64,000 bases of DNA from Limnohabitans sp. Rim11 (GTDB taxonomy: Bacteria; Pseudomonadota; Gammaproteobacteria; Burkholderiales; Burkholderiaceae_C). The DNA is taken from positions 194,001-258,000 of the forward strand of contig NZ_CXOM01000002.1 of the NCBI RefSeq assembly GCF_001269365.1. The letters are read 5' to 3'. How positions within the stretch are numbered: position 1 is the stretch's first letter; every line of letters begins with the position of its first letter. The translations under genes were made by a program, and so were the position numbers. Shown here in pieces: positions 20,709-29,823 of this stretch. Below the pieces are notes generated by a model, which saw only the letters and a program-made list of their open reading frames with translations, did no database searches and was not told the DNA's origin.

Positions 20709-21074
20709 TCAGGTTGAGAAGGAAGAACCGCAACCACACGTGCTGGTGGCATTGGGGTTCTTGATGACAAACTGCGCACCTTGAAGGTCTTCTTTGTAAT
20801 CAATCTCTGCGCCAATGAGGTACTGATAGCTCATGGCATCGATCAGCAATGACACGCCATGTTTGGTCATGGTGGTGTCGTCTTCATTGACGATTTCGTC
20901 AAATGTAAAACCGTACTGAAAGCCAGAGCAACCACCGCCCTGAACAAACACGCGCAGTTTCAAATCTGGGTTGCCTTCTTCGGCAATTAGATCGGCAACT
21001 TTGGCTGCGGCACTGTCGGTAAAGACAATGGGTTCGGGCATTTCTGTTTGGACTGTTTCGGCTAAGGCGCTCAT
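20709..21074 (-). CDS. erpA: Iron-sulfur cluster insertion protein ErpA
   Basis: A-type Fe-S carrier of 121 aa that delivers clusters to apoproteins, including isoprenoid-pathway enzymes. The three cluster-binding Cys are in [12 protein letters not shown] near residue 49 and CGCGSSF near 113-119. The N-terminal extension of about 12 residues is variable. It lies 147 bp downstream of rpsI on the same strand, beyond a terminator-like hairpin, which is a common order in Burkholderiales. Confidence 0.94.
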   Translation of the reverse strand: MSALAETVQTEMPEPIVFTDSAAAKVADLIAEEGNPDLKLRVFVQGGGCSGFQYGFTFDEIVNEDDTTMTKHGVSLLIDAMSYQYLIGAEIDYKEDLQGAQFVIKNPNATSTCGCGSSFST

Positions 21075-21162
21075 GATTTTCTCCGTCTACTAGGCAAGTA
21101 GTATAGTGGATCAGTCAACAATTCACTTTGAATAACTGCCCTGATAGAAGGGGTTTCGTTGG

Positions 21163-21200
21163 GCGAAAAAAAACCGCCATGGCGAACCAGTGCGGTTTTC
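21163..21200 (-). terminator. Rho-independent terminator downstream of rpsI
   Basis: Read on the minus strand, AAAACCGC pairs with GCGGTTTT across a 14-nt loop and runs directly into a string of T residues. It lies about 20 bp past the rpsI stop and separates the ribosomal protein pair from erpA. Confidence 0.8.
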
Positions 21201-21221
21201 TTGAAACAGTCTGAAAACGAA

Positions 21222-21614
21222 TTAACGCTTAGAGAACTGCTTACGGCGACGAGCAGAGTGCAAGCCGACCTTTTTACGTTCAACTTCGCGGGCGTCACGT
21301 GTGACAAAACCAGCTTGGCTGAGCACGGGCTTCAAAGAAGCGTCATAGTCAATCAGGGCACGTGTAATGCCGTGACGAGCTGCACCAGCTTGACCGGATT
21401 CGCCGCCACCGTGAACGTTGATTTGAATGTCGAAAGATTCGGCATTGTTTGTCAACATCAAAGGTTGTTTAGCGATCATGATCGAAGTCTCGCGGCCGAA
21501 GTAGGCTTGGATGTCCTTGCCATTGACCGTGATCTTGCCAGAGCCTTTTTTCAGAAACACGCGGGCGACGCTAGATTTGCGACGGCCGGTGCCATTGTTC
21601 CATTCACCAATCAT
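21222..21614 (-). CDS. rpsI: 30S ribosomal protein S9
   Basis: Small-subunit ribosomal protein of 130 aa. It starts [20 protein letters not shown] and ends with the conserved basic tail RRRKQFSKR that reaches the P-site t[22 protein letters not shown] is in the middle. The start at 21614 fits the family; a Met two codons upstream is unlikely. It follows rplM by 12-13 bp in the standard L13-S9 operon. Confidence 0.97.
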   Translation of the reverse strand: MIGEWNNGTGRRKSSVARVFLKKGSGKITVNGKDIQAYFGRETSIMIAKQPLMLTNNAESFDIQINVHGGGESGQAGAARHGITRALIDYDASLKPVLSQAGFVTRDAREVERKKVGLHSARRRKQFSKR

Positions 21615-21629
21615 TCTCAAGGCTCCTTA

Positions 21630-22058
21630 AATGTCCAGCACTTTAGGCTGTTGGGCGGTGTGGGGGTGCTCAGCGCCACCGTACACCTTGAGTTTTTTGA
21701 TCATGGCGTAGCCCAGAGGACCTTTGGGCAACATGCCCTTAACGGCCTTCTCGAGCGCGCGTCCAGGGTGCTTGGACTGCATGTCGCGGAAGTTAGTGGC
21801 TGTAATGCCGCCTGGATAACCAGAATGGCGGTAGTACACCTTGTCCAAAGACTTGGTGCCAGTCACTTTGAGTTGTGCTGCGTTAACGACGACGATGAAG
21901 TCGCCAGTATCGACGTGAGGCGTATAAATGGCCTTGTGTTTGCCGCGCAAACGGAGAGCAACTTCGCTGGCTACTCGTCCGAGGACCTTGTCGGTCGCGT
22001 CAATCACAAACCACTCGTGCGTCACGTCAGCGGGTTTTGCGCTGAACGTTTTTGTCAT
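21630..22058 (-). CDS. rplM: 50S ribosomal protein L13
   Basis: Large-subunit ribosomal protein of 142 aa (the stop codon extends to 21627). It has [35 protein letters not shown] and [16 protein letters not shown], all conserved in L13. The start at 22058 was preferred over an upstream in-frame codon because it matches the family and has AAAGAGAA upstream. The leader (22059-22195) contains a small GTTCC/GGAAC hairpin and could be autoregulatory, but no known motif was recognised. Confidence 0.96.
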
Positions 22059-22288
22059 GAGTTTTCTCTTTAAAAGAAGGTTTGTCGGATCCTTTTCCAC
22101 GGTCGGTGTTCCTCTTTTGGGAACCTCTTAGGTGGGGTTGGCCTGTGCGTTGTTACCTGCGGTAAAAATCTAGGCCCTTCGCCGCGGGATCACTAATGCG
22201 CTGCGAAGCCCTCGATTCTAAACGACAAAATTGTTGTTTTGCAAGGGTTTTTTGGCATTTGATGGGGTGGAGGCGTTACCATCAGAGC

Positions 22289-23197
22289 ATGTTCAGTTAT
22301 AGACACGCCTTTCACGCCGGCAACCATGCCGATGTCATCAAGCACCTCACCTTGATTGCCACTTTGCAGCACTTGCAGCAAAAAGAGGGCGGCATCACCA
22401 TTGTGGACACCCATGCCGGTGCCGGCCTTTACCGGCTTGATGGCGACTATTCCGAAACTGGCGGTGAAGCTGCAGATGGCATTTTCAAACTGCTCAGCCA
22501 ACTAGACGTTGCCAGTGCCAAGAAAGACGCCAAGCCCATTCCTGAAGCACTCCAGGCCTACCTGGACATGATTGCCAGCTTCAACCCCAATGGTCAAGCC
22601 AAGTTTTACCCCGGCTCACCTTTCATTATTCACGCAATGTTGCGCAAAGATGCGCGCGACAAGCTGCGTTTGTTTGAATTGCATCCTACTGACAGCAAAG
22701 CCTTAGCCTCCAATGTGGCCCAGCTCGATGCAGGCCGCAGCATCATGATTGCCCGCGAAGACGGATTTGAGTCGCTCAAAAAGTTGCTCCCGCCACCGCC
22801 TTCGGCTTCGGGCTCTAAGCGCGCCATGGTGCTGATGGACCCCAGCTACGAAATTAAAAGCGATTACAGCAAAGTGGCCGCTAACATACAAGACTGCCTC
22901 AAGCGCTTTGCCACGGGCACTTACTTAGTTTGGTATCCCATCATTGCGCGGCCCGAAGCGCACGATTTGCCAAAGCGCTTGCGCACTTTGAGCAATCAAT
23001 CCCAAAAGCCTTGGCTCAATCTGACACTGTCGATTGGTCGAAACACAGACGGCAGCTCGGCAGGTTTGTCGGCCAGTGGCATGTTTGTGGTGAATGCGCC
23101 GTTTACGCTGAAGGATAAATTGCGCGAGGCTATGGAAGTGGTAGGGCCAGCGTTGGCAAGAGGTACGGGTCATAGCTGGGCGGTTGAGCACAGCTAA
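22289..23197 (+). CDS. rlmJ: 23S rRNA (adenine(2030)-N(6))-methyltransferase RlmJ
   Basis: SAM-dependent methyltransferase that modifies A2030 of 23S rRNA. The 302-aa protein starts MFSYRHAFHAGNHADVIKH, the RlmJ N-terminus. DTHAGAGLYRLD is near residue 45, and the catalytic DPSYE (DPPY-type motif) is near residue 186. The start at 22289 was chosen by family match; the frame is open 31 codons upstream. It is a single gene, divergent from rplM. Confidence 0.93.
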   Translation: MFSYRHAFHAGNHADVIKHLTLIATLQHLQQKEGGITIVDTHAGAGLYRLDGDYSETGGEAADGIFKLLSQLDVASAKKDAKPIPEALQAYLDMIASFNPNGQAKFYPGSPFIIHAMLRKDARDKLRLFELHPTDSKALASNVAQLDAGRSIMIAREDGFESLKKLLPPPPSASGSKRAMVLMDPSYEIKSDYSKVAANIQDCLKRFATGTYLVWYPIIARPEAHDLPKRLRTLSNQSQKPWLNLTLSIGRNTDGSSAGLSASGMFVVNAPFTLKDKLREAMEVVGPALARGTGHSWAVEHS

Positions 23198-23280
23198 GTG
23201 CTTTAAGCCAAAGCGGTCACTTTTTTCATCTCCAAGAATTCAGTCAAATACCTTTGGGGGTTTGAACGTGTATAGCGCAC

Positions 23281-23334
23281 TCTTAAAAATTAACATATGA
23301 TTTAACAAAAATCATTTATTGTCTATTTTTAAGA
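23281..23334. promoter_or_regulatory. Palindromic operator region upstream of hipBA
   Basis: The A/T-rich region before hipB holds a perfect 10-bp inverted repeat, TCTTAAAAAT (23281-23290) and ATTTTTAAGA (23325-23334). A second, nested 7-bp one is ATGATTT (23297-23303) and AAATCAT (23309-23315). TATGAT at 23296-23301 would serve as a -10 box. Such nested palindromes next to an HTH antitoxin fit HipB autoregulation; this role is inferred. Confidence 0.6.
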
Positions 23335-23344
23335 ATACAAATCA

Positions 23345-23671
23345 ATGTCTAGACCCTCTCAAGCCGTCGTGACCTTGCCTTCGGCTGTGCTTGCAGCCTT
23401 GATCCAATTGGGTGATCATTTGTCCACCGCCAGGCTTCGCAGATCCGAGTCTTTGCGAGATTGGGCCACCCGGCTCAATGTGTCTGTGCCCACACTGATG
23501 CGCATGGAAAAAGGCGACCCCAAAGTGGGCATGGGCGTATATGCCACTGCACTCTGGCTGGCAGGTTTCGAAGAGGGTCTGCGCCATTTGGCAAACCCGG
23601 CCAATGATGCGCAAGCCCTTGCCCACGAGTTACGCATTCTCAAACGCCCAAAGAGGAATGTGCATGACTGA
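23345..23671 (+). CDS. HipB-like HTH antitoxin
   Basis: XRE-type helix-turn-helix protein of 108 aa. The HTH lies around residues 25-60 (RLRRSESLRDWATRLNVSVPTLMRMEKGDP). It overlaps the hipA start by 8 bp, the typical antitoxin-first arrangement, and by family should bind HipA and repress the operon. The N-terminus (SRPSQAVVTLPSAV) is variable. A promoter with nested palindromes lies directly upstream. Confidence 0.85.
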   Translation: MSRPSQAVVTLPSAVLAALIQLGDHLSTARLRRSESLRDWATRLNVSVPTLMRMEKGDPKVGMGVYATALWLAGFEEGLRHLANPANDAQALAHELRILKRPKRNVHD

Positions 23672-24863
23672 TAACGCATACACACCCGCTTCAGAAATGT
23701 CGCTGTGGTGGCTAGGTCAAACCAAGCCCCAATTAATTGGTCAATTGGTTCTGGCAGAAAACAACCGCAAAGTAGGCCTTGCTTATGCCGACGAATGGTT
23801 GCAAAACAGATTTGCTTTGAGCGACGACTTGCCGCTGTCCAACGCTTTGCACTTGCCCAAAGAATTGGATGCGGCAGCAGGCGCGGTCAACGATGCCAGG
23901 CCAGACCGCTGGGGAGAGCGTGTCATCCGACACATTTTCAAGCCCGTGCGCTTGTCACTTTTGGAGTACTTGTACTTTGCAGGTCACGATCGGTTTGGCG
24001 CATTGGGCGTCTCTTTGCATCAGTCTCATTACAACGCACCCCTTGCAAGCGCCATCGCCACATTTGAAAACTTGCCGCAGATGCATCAAGCCATTCAAAA
24101 CGTTCTGGATGGAGAAAAACTCAGCGAGGCACACGTCCGGCTTCTCAAACCCGGACCCTCGTTTGGCGGCGCGCACCCCAAGTCACTCATTGAAATGGAT
24201 GGCAAACAATGGGTGCTGAAGTTTGCTGAAACCTCAGAATGGGATACCCCTCTCATTGAACACGCCAGCATGACCTTGGCAGCAAAGGCCGGGATTGTTG
24301 TAGCCCACACCCGTGCACTGGCATTGGCCCAAGGACATGCCGTTGCGGTTGAGCGTTTTGATCGTTTAGAAAACACACGACTTCATGTGCTGTCGGCCCA
24401 CACCGTCATAAGGGCAGCTGGCGAGCCCATGGGCTATCCAGAACTTTCTCAACTGTTGCGCCGATATGCGCAACCTAGCTTGATCAAACAGCAACAAGCA
24501 CAACTTTTCAAACGCATGGTGTTCAACATCTTGATCGACAACACCGATGACCATGAAAAAAACCATGCCCTGATTCGCTCAGACCAAGGTCACTACCATT
24601 TGTCACCCGCATTTGATGTGCTGCCTGCGGCTCAGGCTTTGGGCTACCAGCAAATGCGCGTGGGCGCTAACGGCCACGAATCTAGCATTTCGAATGCCTT
24701 GTCTGAAGTGGCTGCGTTTGGTTTGAAACTTTCAGAGGCCAAGGACATGGTGAGCAACATCCAAAAAGTAGTGGCCACTTGGCCTGAACACTTTGCGCAG
24801 ATGGGGGTTAGGGCTAGAGAGATTGAAATGCTTCGTGTGAGCATGAATCGGTTCAGACAGTAG
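23664..24863 (+). CDS. hipA: HipA-type serine/threonine kinase toxin
   Basis: Type II toxin kinase of 399 aa; E. coli HipA phosphorylates glutamyl-tRNA synthetase. The N-terminal HipA_N region is followed by the kinase core with SFGGAHPKSL near residue 167, WVLKFAE, the catalytic NILIDNTDDHEKNHAL near 289-304 and the metal-binding SPAFDVLPA near 315. The ATG at 23664 is preceded by AGAGG at good spacing; another Met lies two codons upstream. All kinase motifs are present, so it is likely active. Confidence 0.88.
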   Translation: MTDNAYTPASEMSLWWLGQTKPQLIGQLVLAENNRKVGLAYADEWLQNRFALSDDLPLSNALHLPKELDAAAGAVNDARPDRWGERVIRHIFKPVRLSLLEYLYFAGHDRFGALGVSLHQSHYNAPLASAIATFENLPQMHQAIQNVLDGEKLSEAHVRLLKPGPSFGGAHPKSLIEMDGKQWVLKFAETSEWDTPLIEHASMTLAAKAGIVVAHTRALALAQGHAVAVERFDRLENTRLHVLSAHTVIRAAGEPMGYPELSQLLRRYAQPSLIKQQQAQLFKRMVFNILIDNTDDHEKNHALIRSDQGHYHLSPAFDVLPAAQALGYQQMRVGANGHESSISNALSEVAAFGLKLSEAKDMVSNIQKVVATWPEHFAQMGVRAREIEMLRVSMNRFRQ

Positions 24864-24882
24864 CCGCGCCATTGCAGCCAAC

Positions 24883-25365
24883 TCAATCCCAGAGATTTTG
24901 GTAATACCGTCCAAAAAGGCGGAAACCATTTTGAATGCGTGCCTCAACTGCCCGCATGCCCTCGTAGTCACACTTGTAGGTGTGGTTGGGCACGTCTTCA
25001 TCGTCAACAAAAGGTGCACCATGATTTTTATCATGCAACTGGCGAAGAAGTGGCAAGATGATCTGGGCCAAGCTGTCATCCATGCTCCATGTATCCCAGT
25101 AGTCAACCTTCACATAGTCAATTTTGGGGTGAATCAAATCCAATGTTTTTTGAATGGCCACGCTCAATGGCGCTAGGCGGTCGTGCCATTTTTCTACCCA
25201 GTCAGGCCGGTCTGTCCAGGTTGACTCATCCTCTGAATTTGACAAGGCCCGAGCCAAGCTTTGGTCGCGATGACATTTCGACCACTTAGTCCAGAAGAAA
25301 AAATAGTCGATCAAGGTATAGGGAGAGAACCAATGGTGCCTGTAGTTGCTTAAGTAAACCTTCAT
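24883..25365 (-). CDS. Hypothetical protein, resembling phage-encoded proteins
   Basis: A 160-aa acidic and aromatic-rich protein. It starts MKVYLSNYRHHWFSPYTLID and contains VKVDYWDTWSMDDSLAQIIL and GAPFVDDEDVP. This layout recalls a family of unknown function seen in many tailed-phage genomes, which bears a WDTWSMD-like core. No catalytic motif is evident. It stands alone, convergent with hipA (19-bp gap), and could be a stray phage gene or a defence-related cargo gene. Confidence 0.6.
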   Translation of the reverse strand: MKVYLSNYRHHWFSPYTLIDYFFFWTKWSKCHRDQSLARALSNSEDESTWTDRPDWVEKWHDRLAPLSVAIQKTLDLIHPKIDYVKVDYWDTWSMDDSLAQIILPLLRQLHDKNHGAPFVDDEDVPNHTYKCDYEGMRAVEARIQNGFRLFGRYYQNLWD

Positions 25366-25500
25366 TGATATGCACCTCTTTAAGTTTTAAGTGTGTACTT
25401 AAATATTCTTTTTAATGTAACACCTAATAACTCAGAATGGTCTTAACCAATGCATTTTCAAATGGCGCAGCTCTGGAGAAAACACCTAGAACTTTGCCAA

Positions 25501-25532
25501 TCAATTAACCGACCGATCGGTCGGTTAATTGA
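25501..25532. promoter_or_regulatory. Perfect 32-bp palindrome, probable PaaR/TetR-type operator
   Basis: The two 16-bp halves are exact reverse complements around the centre ACCGACCGATCGGTCGGT. This is the pattern recognised by PaaR and other TetR repressors of phenylacetate degradation. It lies 43 bp before paaA, where it would block the promoter; phenylacetyl-CoA is the expected inducer. No TetR gene is present in the window. Confidence 0.8.
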
Positions 25533-25574
25533 TATACTTCGCTTCAAACACGCTTACCAAGCGAGGAGAAGCCC

Positions 25575-26627
25575 ATGTACACGCAATCCTTCAATGTGCC
25601 GGACGCACCGGACACCAACAGCACTGCAGCCACCGCCGCACTCAAATCAGTTCCCAAACCTCTGACCGAAGCCGAAGTGGCTTTGCAGTCTCAGTTCGAT
25701 GCGCGCATTGATGCCGACGGCAAAGTTGAGCCGCGAGATTGGATGCCTGATGCGTATCGCAAAACTTTGGTGCGACAAATTAGCCAACACGCGCACAGCG
25801 AAATTGTGGGCATGTTGCCTGAAGGCAATTGGATCAGCCGGGCACCTAGCCTCAAGCGCAAAGCCATCTTGATTGCGAAGGTGCAAGACGAAGGCGGCCA
25901 TGGTTTGTATTTGTACAGCGCTGCCGAAACACTGGGCACCAGCCGCGATCAAATGTTGGACGCGCTGCACACCGGCAAAGCCAAGTACAGCTCCATCTTC
26001 AACTACCCCACGCTCAATTGGGCCGATGTGGGTGTGGTGGGTTGGTTGGTCGATGGCGCGGCCATCATGAATCAAATTCCTTTGTGCCGTTGCTCATACG
26101 GCCCTTATGCACGCGCCATGATTCGCGTGTGCAAGGAAGAAAGTTTTCACCAACGCCAAGGCTACGAAGCCTTGCTCGTCATGATGCAAGGCACGGCCGA
26201 ACAAAAGGCGATGGTGCAAGACGCGGTCAATCGTTGGTGGTGGAAATGTTTGGCCATGTTTGGACCGCCCGATGCCGACAGCCCCAACAGCGTGCAAGGC
26301 ATGCGCTGGGGCATCAAGCGCATCAGCAATGACGACCTGCGCCAAAAGTTTGTGGATGCCACAGTGCCGCAAGCCAAGATCTTGGGCGTCACATTGCCCG
26401 ACCCCGATTTGAAGTGGAATGAAGAACGTCAACATCACGATTACGGTCAGATTGATTGGGACGAATTCTGGGCCACGGTCAATGGCAATGGTCCTTGCAA
26501 CAAAGAACGTTTGGGTGCGCGCGTGAAGGCTTGGAACGATGGCCAATGGGTGCGCGATGCCGCTGTGGCACACGCCAACAAACAAGCGCACAGACAAGCA
26601 CAAAAGAATTTGAAGGAGGCCGCATGA
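25575..26627 (+). CDS. paaA: 1,2-phenylacetyl-CoA epoxidase subunit PaaA
   Basis: Catalytic di-iron subunit of the PaaABCE multicomponent oxygenase that epoxidises the ring of phenylacetyl-CoA. The 350-aa protein has the ferritin-like iron ligands in [11 protein letters not shown] near residue 76, [11 protein letters not shown] near 103 and [14 protein letters not shown] near 182. The N-terminal about 30 residues are variable. A GGAG site precedes the ATG, and the stop overlaps paaB (ATGA). It is the first gene of the operon, downstream of the palindrome at 25501. Confidence 0.96.
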   Translation: MYTQSFNVPDAPDTNSTAATAALKSVPKPLTEAEVALQSQFDARIDADGKVEPRDWMPDAYRKTLVRQISQHAHSEIVGMLPEGNWISRAPSLKRKAILIAKVQDEGGHGLYLYSAAETLGTSRDQMLDALHTGKAKYSSIFNYPTLNWADVGVVGWLVDGAAIMNQIPLCRCSYGPYARAMIRVCKEESFHQRQGYEALLVMMQGTAEQKAMVQDAVNRWWWKCLAMFGPPDADSPNSVQGMRWGIKRISNDDLRQKFVDATVPQAKILGVTLPDPDLKWNEERQHHDYGQIDWDEFWATVNGNGPCNKERLGARVKAWNDGQWVRDAAVAHANKQAHRQAQKNLKEAA

Positions 26628-26983
26628 GCGCCGATCAAACAAAATCAGCTTCGCAAGCAGGTACTTCAAGTGCCAACGCTGCTTCTGCCTCTCCTGCCGC
26701 CCTCAAAGAGTGGCCCTTGTGGGAAGTGTTTGTGCGCAGCAAGCAAGGCTTGGAGCACAAGCACTGCGGCAGTTTGCATGCGTCCGACTCTCAACACGCG
26801 TTGCAAATGGCGCGCGATGTTTACACACGTCGTCAAGAAGGCGTGAGCATTTGGGTGGTGCAGTCTTCGTCCATTGCGGCCAGCGAACCCAATGACAAAT
26901 CGGAATTCTTTGAGCCTTCCAGCGACAAGGTGTACCGTCACCCCACCTTCTACGAAATTCCTTCTGAAGTGGGGCACATGTAA
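26624..26983 (+). CDS. paaB: 1,2-phenylacetyl-CoA epoxidase subunit PaaB
   Basis: Small structural subunit of 119 aa, required for complex formation and probably electron transfer. It contains [20 protein letters not shown] and [17 protein letters not shown], the PaaB core. An extra low-complexity N-terminus of about 25 residues (Ser/Ala-rich) is present. Translation is coupled to paaA (ATGA) and paaC (TAATG). Confidence 0.94.
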   Translation: MSADQTKSASQAGTSSANAASASPAALKEWPLWEVFVRSKQGLEHKHCGSLHASDSQHALQMARDVYTRRQEGVSIWVVQSSSIAASEPNDKSEFFEPSSDKVYRHPTFYEIPSEVGHM

Positions 26984-27789
26984 TGTCAGCAGCGCAAGCA
27001 ACTTTGAACCACACGTTGCCCCTCGACTATCTGCTGCACTTGGCCGACAACGCTTTGGTCTTGGGCCAACGCAATGCCGAATGGTGTGGCCACGGTCCCA
27101 TTCTGGAAGAAGACATTGCCTTGTCCAACAACAGCTTGGACTTGGTCGGCCAAGCACGATTGCTCTACCAAGAAGCCGCAGCGCAAATGGGCAATGGCGC
27201 AACAGAAGACACTCTGGCCTTCTTTCGCGATGTGCCCGATTTCAAAAACTACACCTTGCTAGAGTTGCCGCATCACGCACCGCTGGCTGGCACATCGGCC
27301 AGTGAGCGCGACTTTGCCACCACCTTGGTTCGCAATTTTTTGTACAGCGCACTGATGGTGTTGGTGTGGGACAAACTACAACATGCACCACACGCGCAAT
27401 TGGCAGCTATTGCAGCCAAGTCGCTCAAAGAAGTGCGATATCACTTGCGTCATTCGCGCGATTGGTTGCTGCGCATGGGCGATGGCACCGCTGAATCGCA
27501 TGGCCGCGCACAAGCGGCTGTCAATCACTTGATGCCTTATACGCAAGAGTTTTGGACTAGCACTGAATACGAATCGGAAGCGGCTAAAGCAACGGGCTTA
27601 GACATGGCCAGTTTGCAAAACGATTGGAACCAAATTGTGGATCAGGCCTTGGCCGAAGCTACTCTCAAGCGCCCTGCGGCTGGCGGCTTTGTGCCCACTG
27701 GCAAACACAGCGTTCACTCTGAGCATTTGGGTTTTATGTTGGCCGAGATGCAAACCTTGCCGCGTGCGCATCCCAATGCCACTTGGTAA
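26983..27789 (+). CDS. paaC: 1,2-phenylacetyl-CoA epoxidase subunit PaaC
   Basis: Structural ferritin-fold partner of PaaA (268 aa) in the epoxidase core. It contains LADNALVLGQRNAEWCGHGP near residues 19-38, LSNNSLDLVGQARLLYQ near 49-65 and SLKEVRYHLRHSRDW near 147-161. The start overlaps the paaB stop by one base, and paaD follows after 21 bp. Confidence 0.95.
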   Translation: MSAAQATLNHTLPLDYLLHLADNALVLGQRNAEWCGHGPILEEDIALSNNSLDLVGQARLLYQEAAAQMGNGATEDTLAFFRDVPDFKNYTLLELPHHAPLAGTSASERDFATTLVRNFLYSALMVLVWDKLQHAPHAQLAAIAAKSLKEVRYHLRHSRDWLLRMGDGTAESHGRAQAAVNHLMPYTQEFWTSTEYESEAAKATGLDMASLQNDWNQIVDQALAEATLKRPAAGGFVPTGKHSVHSEHLGFMLAEMQTLPRAHPNATW

Positions 27790-27810
27790 TTCAAGCATCT
27801 TAAGTTCATC

Positions 27811-28422
27811 ATGACGATGGCTACCTCTGCTTCAACGACTGCGCTTTCACCAAGCGCAGTTGAACAAGCATGGCAACTGCTTGAATCGCTAACCGATCCC
27901 GAAATTCCCGTGGTCACCTTGCGCGAGTTAGGTATCTTGCGAGATGTGCGAACGGCACTTGCGCAAGATGGCACTGAACAATTGGAAGTGGTCATCACGC
28001 CCACCTACAGCGGCTGCCCAGCCATGGGGCAAATTGAAGACGACGTGCACAACTTGCTGCAAGCGCATGGCTTGAAGGGCAAGGTCAAAACTCAATTGGC
28101 GCCTGCTTGGACCACCGACTGGATCACACCTGAAGCCAAAGAAAAATTGCGCGCGTACGGCATTGCGCCGCCGCACAGCGGCGCTGATCACGACTGCCAA
28201 ACTCAAGTTGGCAAAGCCAGTGCATCGGGCGCCGCCAGCATCATCCAATTTGCCGCCCGCAGCGCCAGCAATCCTGGTCGCCACGAACAATTGGCGGTGC
28301 CCTGCCCGCAATGCAATTCGCACAACACCACCGAAACATCCCACTTTGGCTCCACCGCCTGCAAAGCGCTTTACCGCTGCCTCGATTGCATGGAGCCGTT
28401 TGATTATTTCAAACCGTATTGA
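27811..28422 (+). CDS. paaD: Phenylacetate degradation Fe-S assembly protein PaaD
   Basis: MIP18/DUF59-type protein of 203 aa, thought to help assemble metal centres of the epoxidase. The N-terminal domain has LTDPEIPVVTLRELGI and the Cys motif TYSGCPAMGQIE near residues 66-77. The C-terminal part is a four-Cys zinc-ribbon-like segment (VPCPQCNSH...STACKALYRCLDC). The Ser/Ala-rich N-terminal residues are not conserved. It ends 6 bp before paaE. Confidence 0.93.
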   Translation: MTMATSASTTALSPSAVEQAWQLLESLTDPEIPVVTLRELGILRDVRTALAQDGTEQLEVVITPTYSGCPAMGQIEDDVHNLLQAHGLKGKVKTQLAPAWTTDWITPEAKEKLRAYGIAPPHSGADHDCQTQVGKASASGAASIIQFAARSASNPGRHEQLAVPCPQCNSHNTTETSHFGSTACKALYRCLDCMEPFDYFKPY

Positions 28423-28428
28423 TTCACC

Positions 28429-29529
28429 ATGACCGCTTTCAAATTTCACGACCTGCCTGTTTCCAACATTACACCCGAAGCAGCAGGTGCGGTGGCCATT
28501 ACGTTGCAAGTGCCAGATGAATTGCGCAGCGGTTTCAATTTCAAAGCCGGTCAATTTTTAACACTGCGCGCCAACATCGATGGCAAGGATGTGCGACGTA
28601 GTTATTCCATCAGTTCGTCACAAAACGCCTACACACAAAACGGAACTTTAGAAGTGGGCATTCGTCCTGTTCAAGGTGGCGTGTTTTCAAACTGGGCTGC
28701 CACGCAACTGAAGGTGGGCGATGTCCTCAGAGTCATGCCAGCCGATGGCCGCTTCATCGTGCAGCGCCCCCGTGCCATTCACCGCGTAGGCTTTGCTGCA
28801 GGCTCTGGCATCACGCCTATCTTGTCTATTTTGGCCAGCACCTTAGAAGAACAACCTGAGTCCAAATTCACATTGGTCTATGGCAACCGCCGCATGGACA
28901 GCGTCATGTTCAACGAAGCGCTGCAAGACCTCAAAGACCGCTATCCCAACCGACTCACACTCATTCATGTGTTGTCACGCCAAGCGCAAGAAGTGCCTTT
29001 GCTTGAAGGCCGTATTGATGAAGCCAAGGTCAAAGAAATTGTGAACAGCCTCTTGCCTGCGGCCAGCATGGACGAGGTTTTCATCTGTGGCCCTGAAGCC
29101 ATGATTGAAGCCACCGAAAAAGCTTTGTTAGAAGTCGGTGTGCCTGCTCGCAACATTCGCACAGAGCGATTCACATCGCCCACTTTGGAAGCTTTGCCCG
29201 CAGACGCGCGCAAGCAAGTGGTCTTAGGCCATGCCCCTGAATCTAAAGGCGATGTGGCACTGACAGTTGTGCTGGACGGCAAGAAGCATCAAATGCAGAT
29301 GTCAGCTACCGACAAAATTTTGGATGTGGCATTGGCGGCCGGCCTAGACCTGCCCTACTCTTGCAAAGGCGGCGTGTGCTGCACGTGCCGCGCCAAAGTG
29401 ATGCAAGGCACCGTGGCTATGGAAAAAAACTTCACGCTAGAAAACTGGGAAACCGAACAAGGCTTTGTGCTCAGTTGCCAGGCCAAGCCCACTAGCAAAG
29501 AGGTGGTGATGAGTTTTGATGAACGGTAA
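28429..29529 (+). CDS. paaE: 1,2-phenylacetyl-CoA epoxidase reductase PaaE
   Basis: NADPH-dependent reductase (366 aa) that supplies electrons to PaaA. The order is an FAD domain with DVRRSYSISSS near residue 58, an NAD(P) domain with FAAGSGITPILSI near 122, and a C-terminal 2Fe-2S ferredoxin domain with CKGGVCCTCRAKV and a distal Cys in FVLSCQAKP. This is the last gene of paaABCDE. Genes for the ligase (paaK) and the later ring-opening and beta-oxidation steps are not nearby. Confidence 0.95.
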   Translation: MTAFKFHDLPVSNITPEAAGAVAITLQVPDELRSGFNFKAGQFLTLRANIDGKDVRRSYSISSSQNAYTQNGTLEVGIRPVQGGVFSNWAATQLKVGDVLRVMPADGRFIVQRPRAIHRVGFAAGSGITPILSILASTLEEQPESKFTLVYGNRRMDSVMFNEALQDLKDRYPNRLTLIHVLSRQAQEVPLLEGRIDEAKVKEIVNSLLPAASMDEVFICGPEAMIEATEKALLEVGVPARNIRTERFTSPTLEALPADARKQVVLGHAPESKGDVALTVVLDGKKHQMQMSATDKILDVALAAGLDLPYSCKGGVCCTCRAKVMQGTVAMEKNFTLENWETEQGFVLSCQAKPTSKEVVMSFDER

Positions 29530-29823
29530 ATGAAGGTCCGTCAATTTCGGAAAGTAAATCGTACGTAGCTGCAAGGAAAAAAGATGACGAAATTGACTCG
29601 TAAAAATATTGATGTGAATCAAAAGCCATCCAAGCTAAGTCATAAGGTCAATCATTTTTTACTGGATTCCACTACTGATGAAGACATAGCAAAACACATA
29701 GCTCAGGACGATGCAGAAGCTTTATTGGATGCCCTTGAATTTGCAAAGAGCAATAAGATTAAATTGACCAGAAAGGCAGTCAATTGGCATAATATGCCAA
29801 CACCCCTTAACAAGGAAACTTCC

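Noticed and set aside
21159-22073. Open frame of 304 codons opposite rpsI and rplM
   Set aside because: It spans two ribosomal protein genes and the terminator between rpsI and erpA; no homology is apparent.
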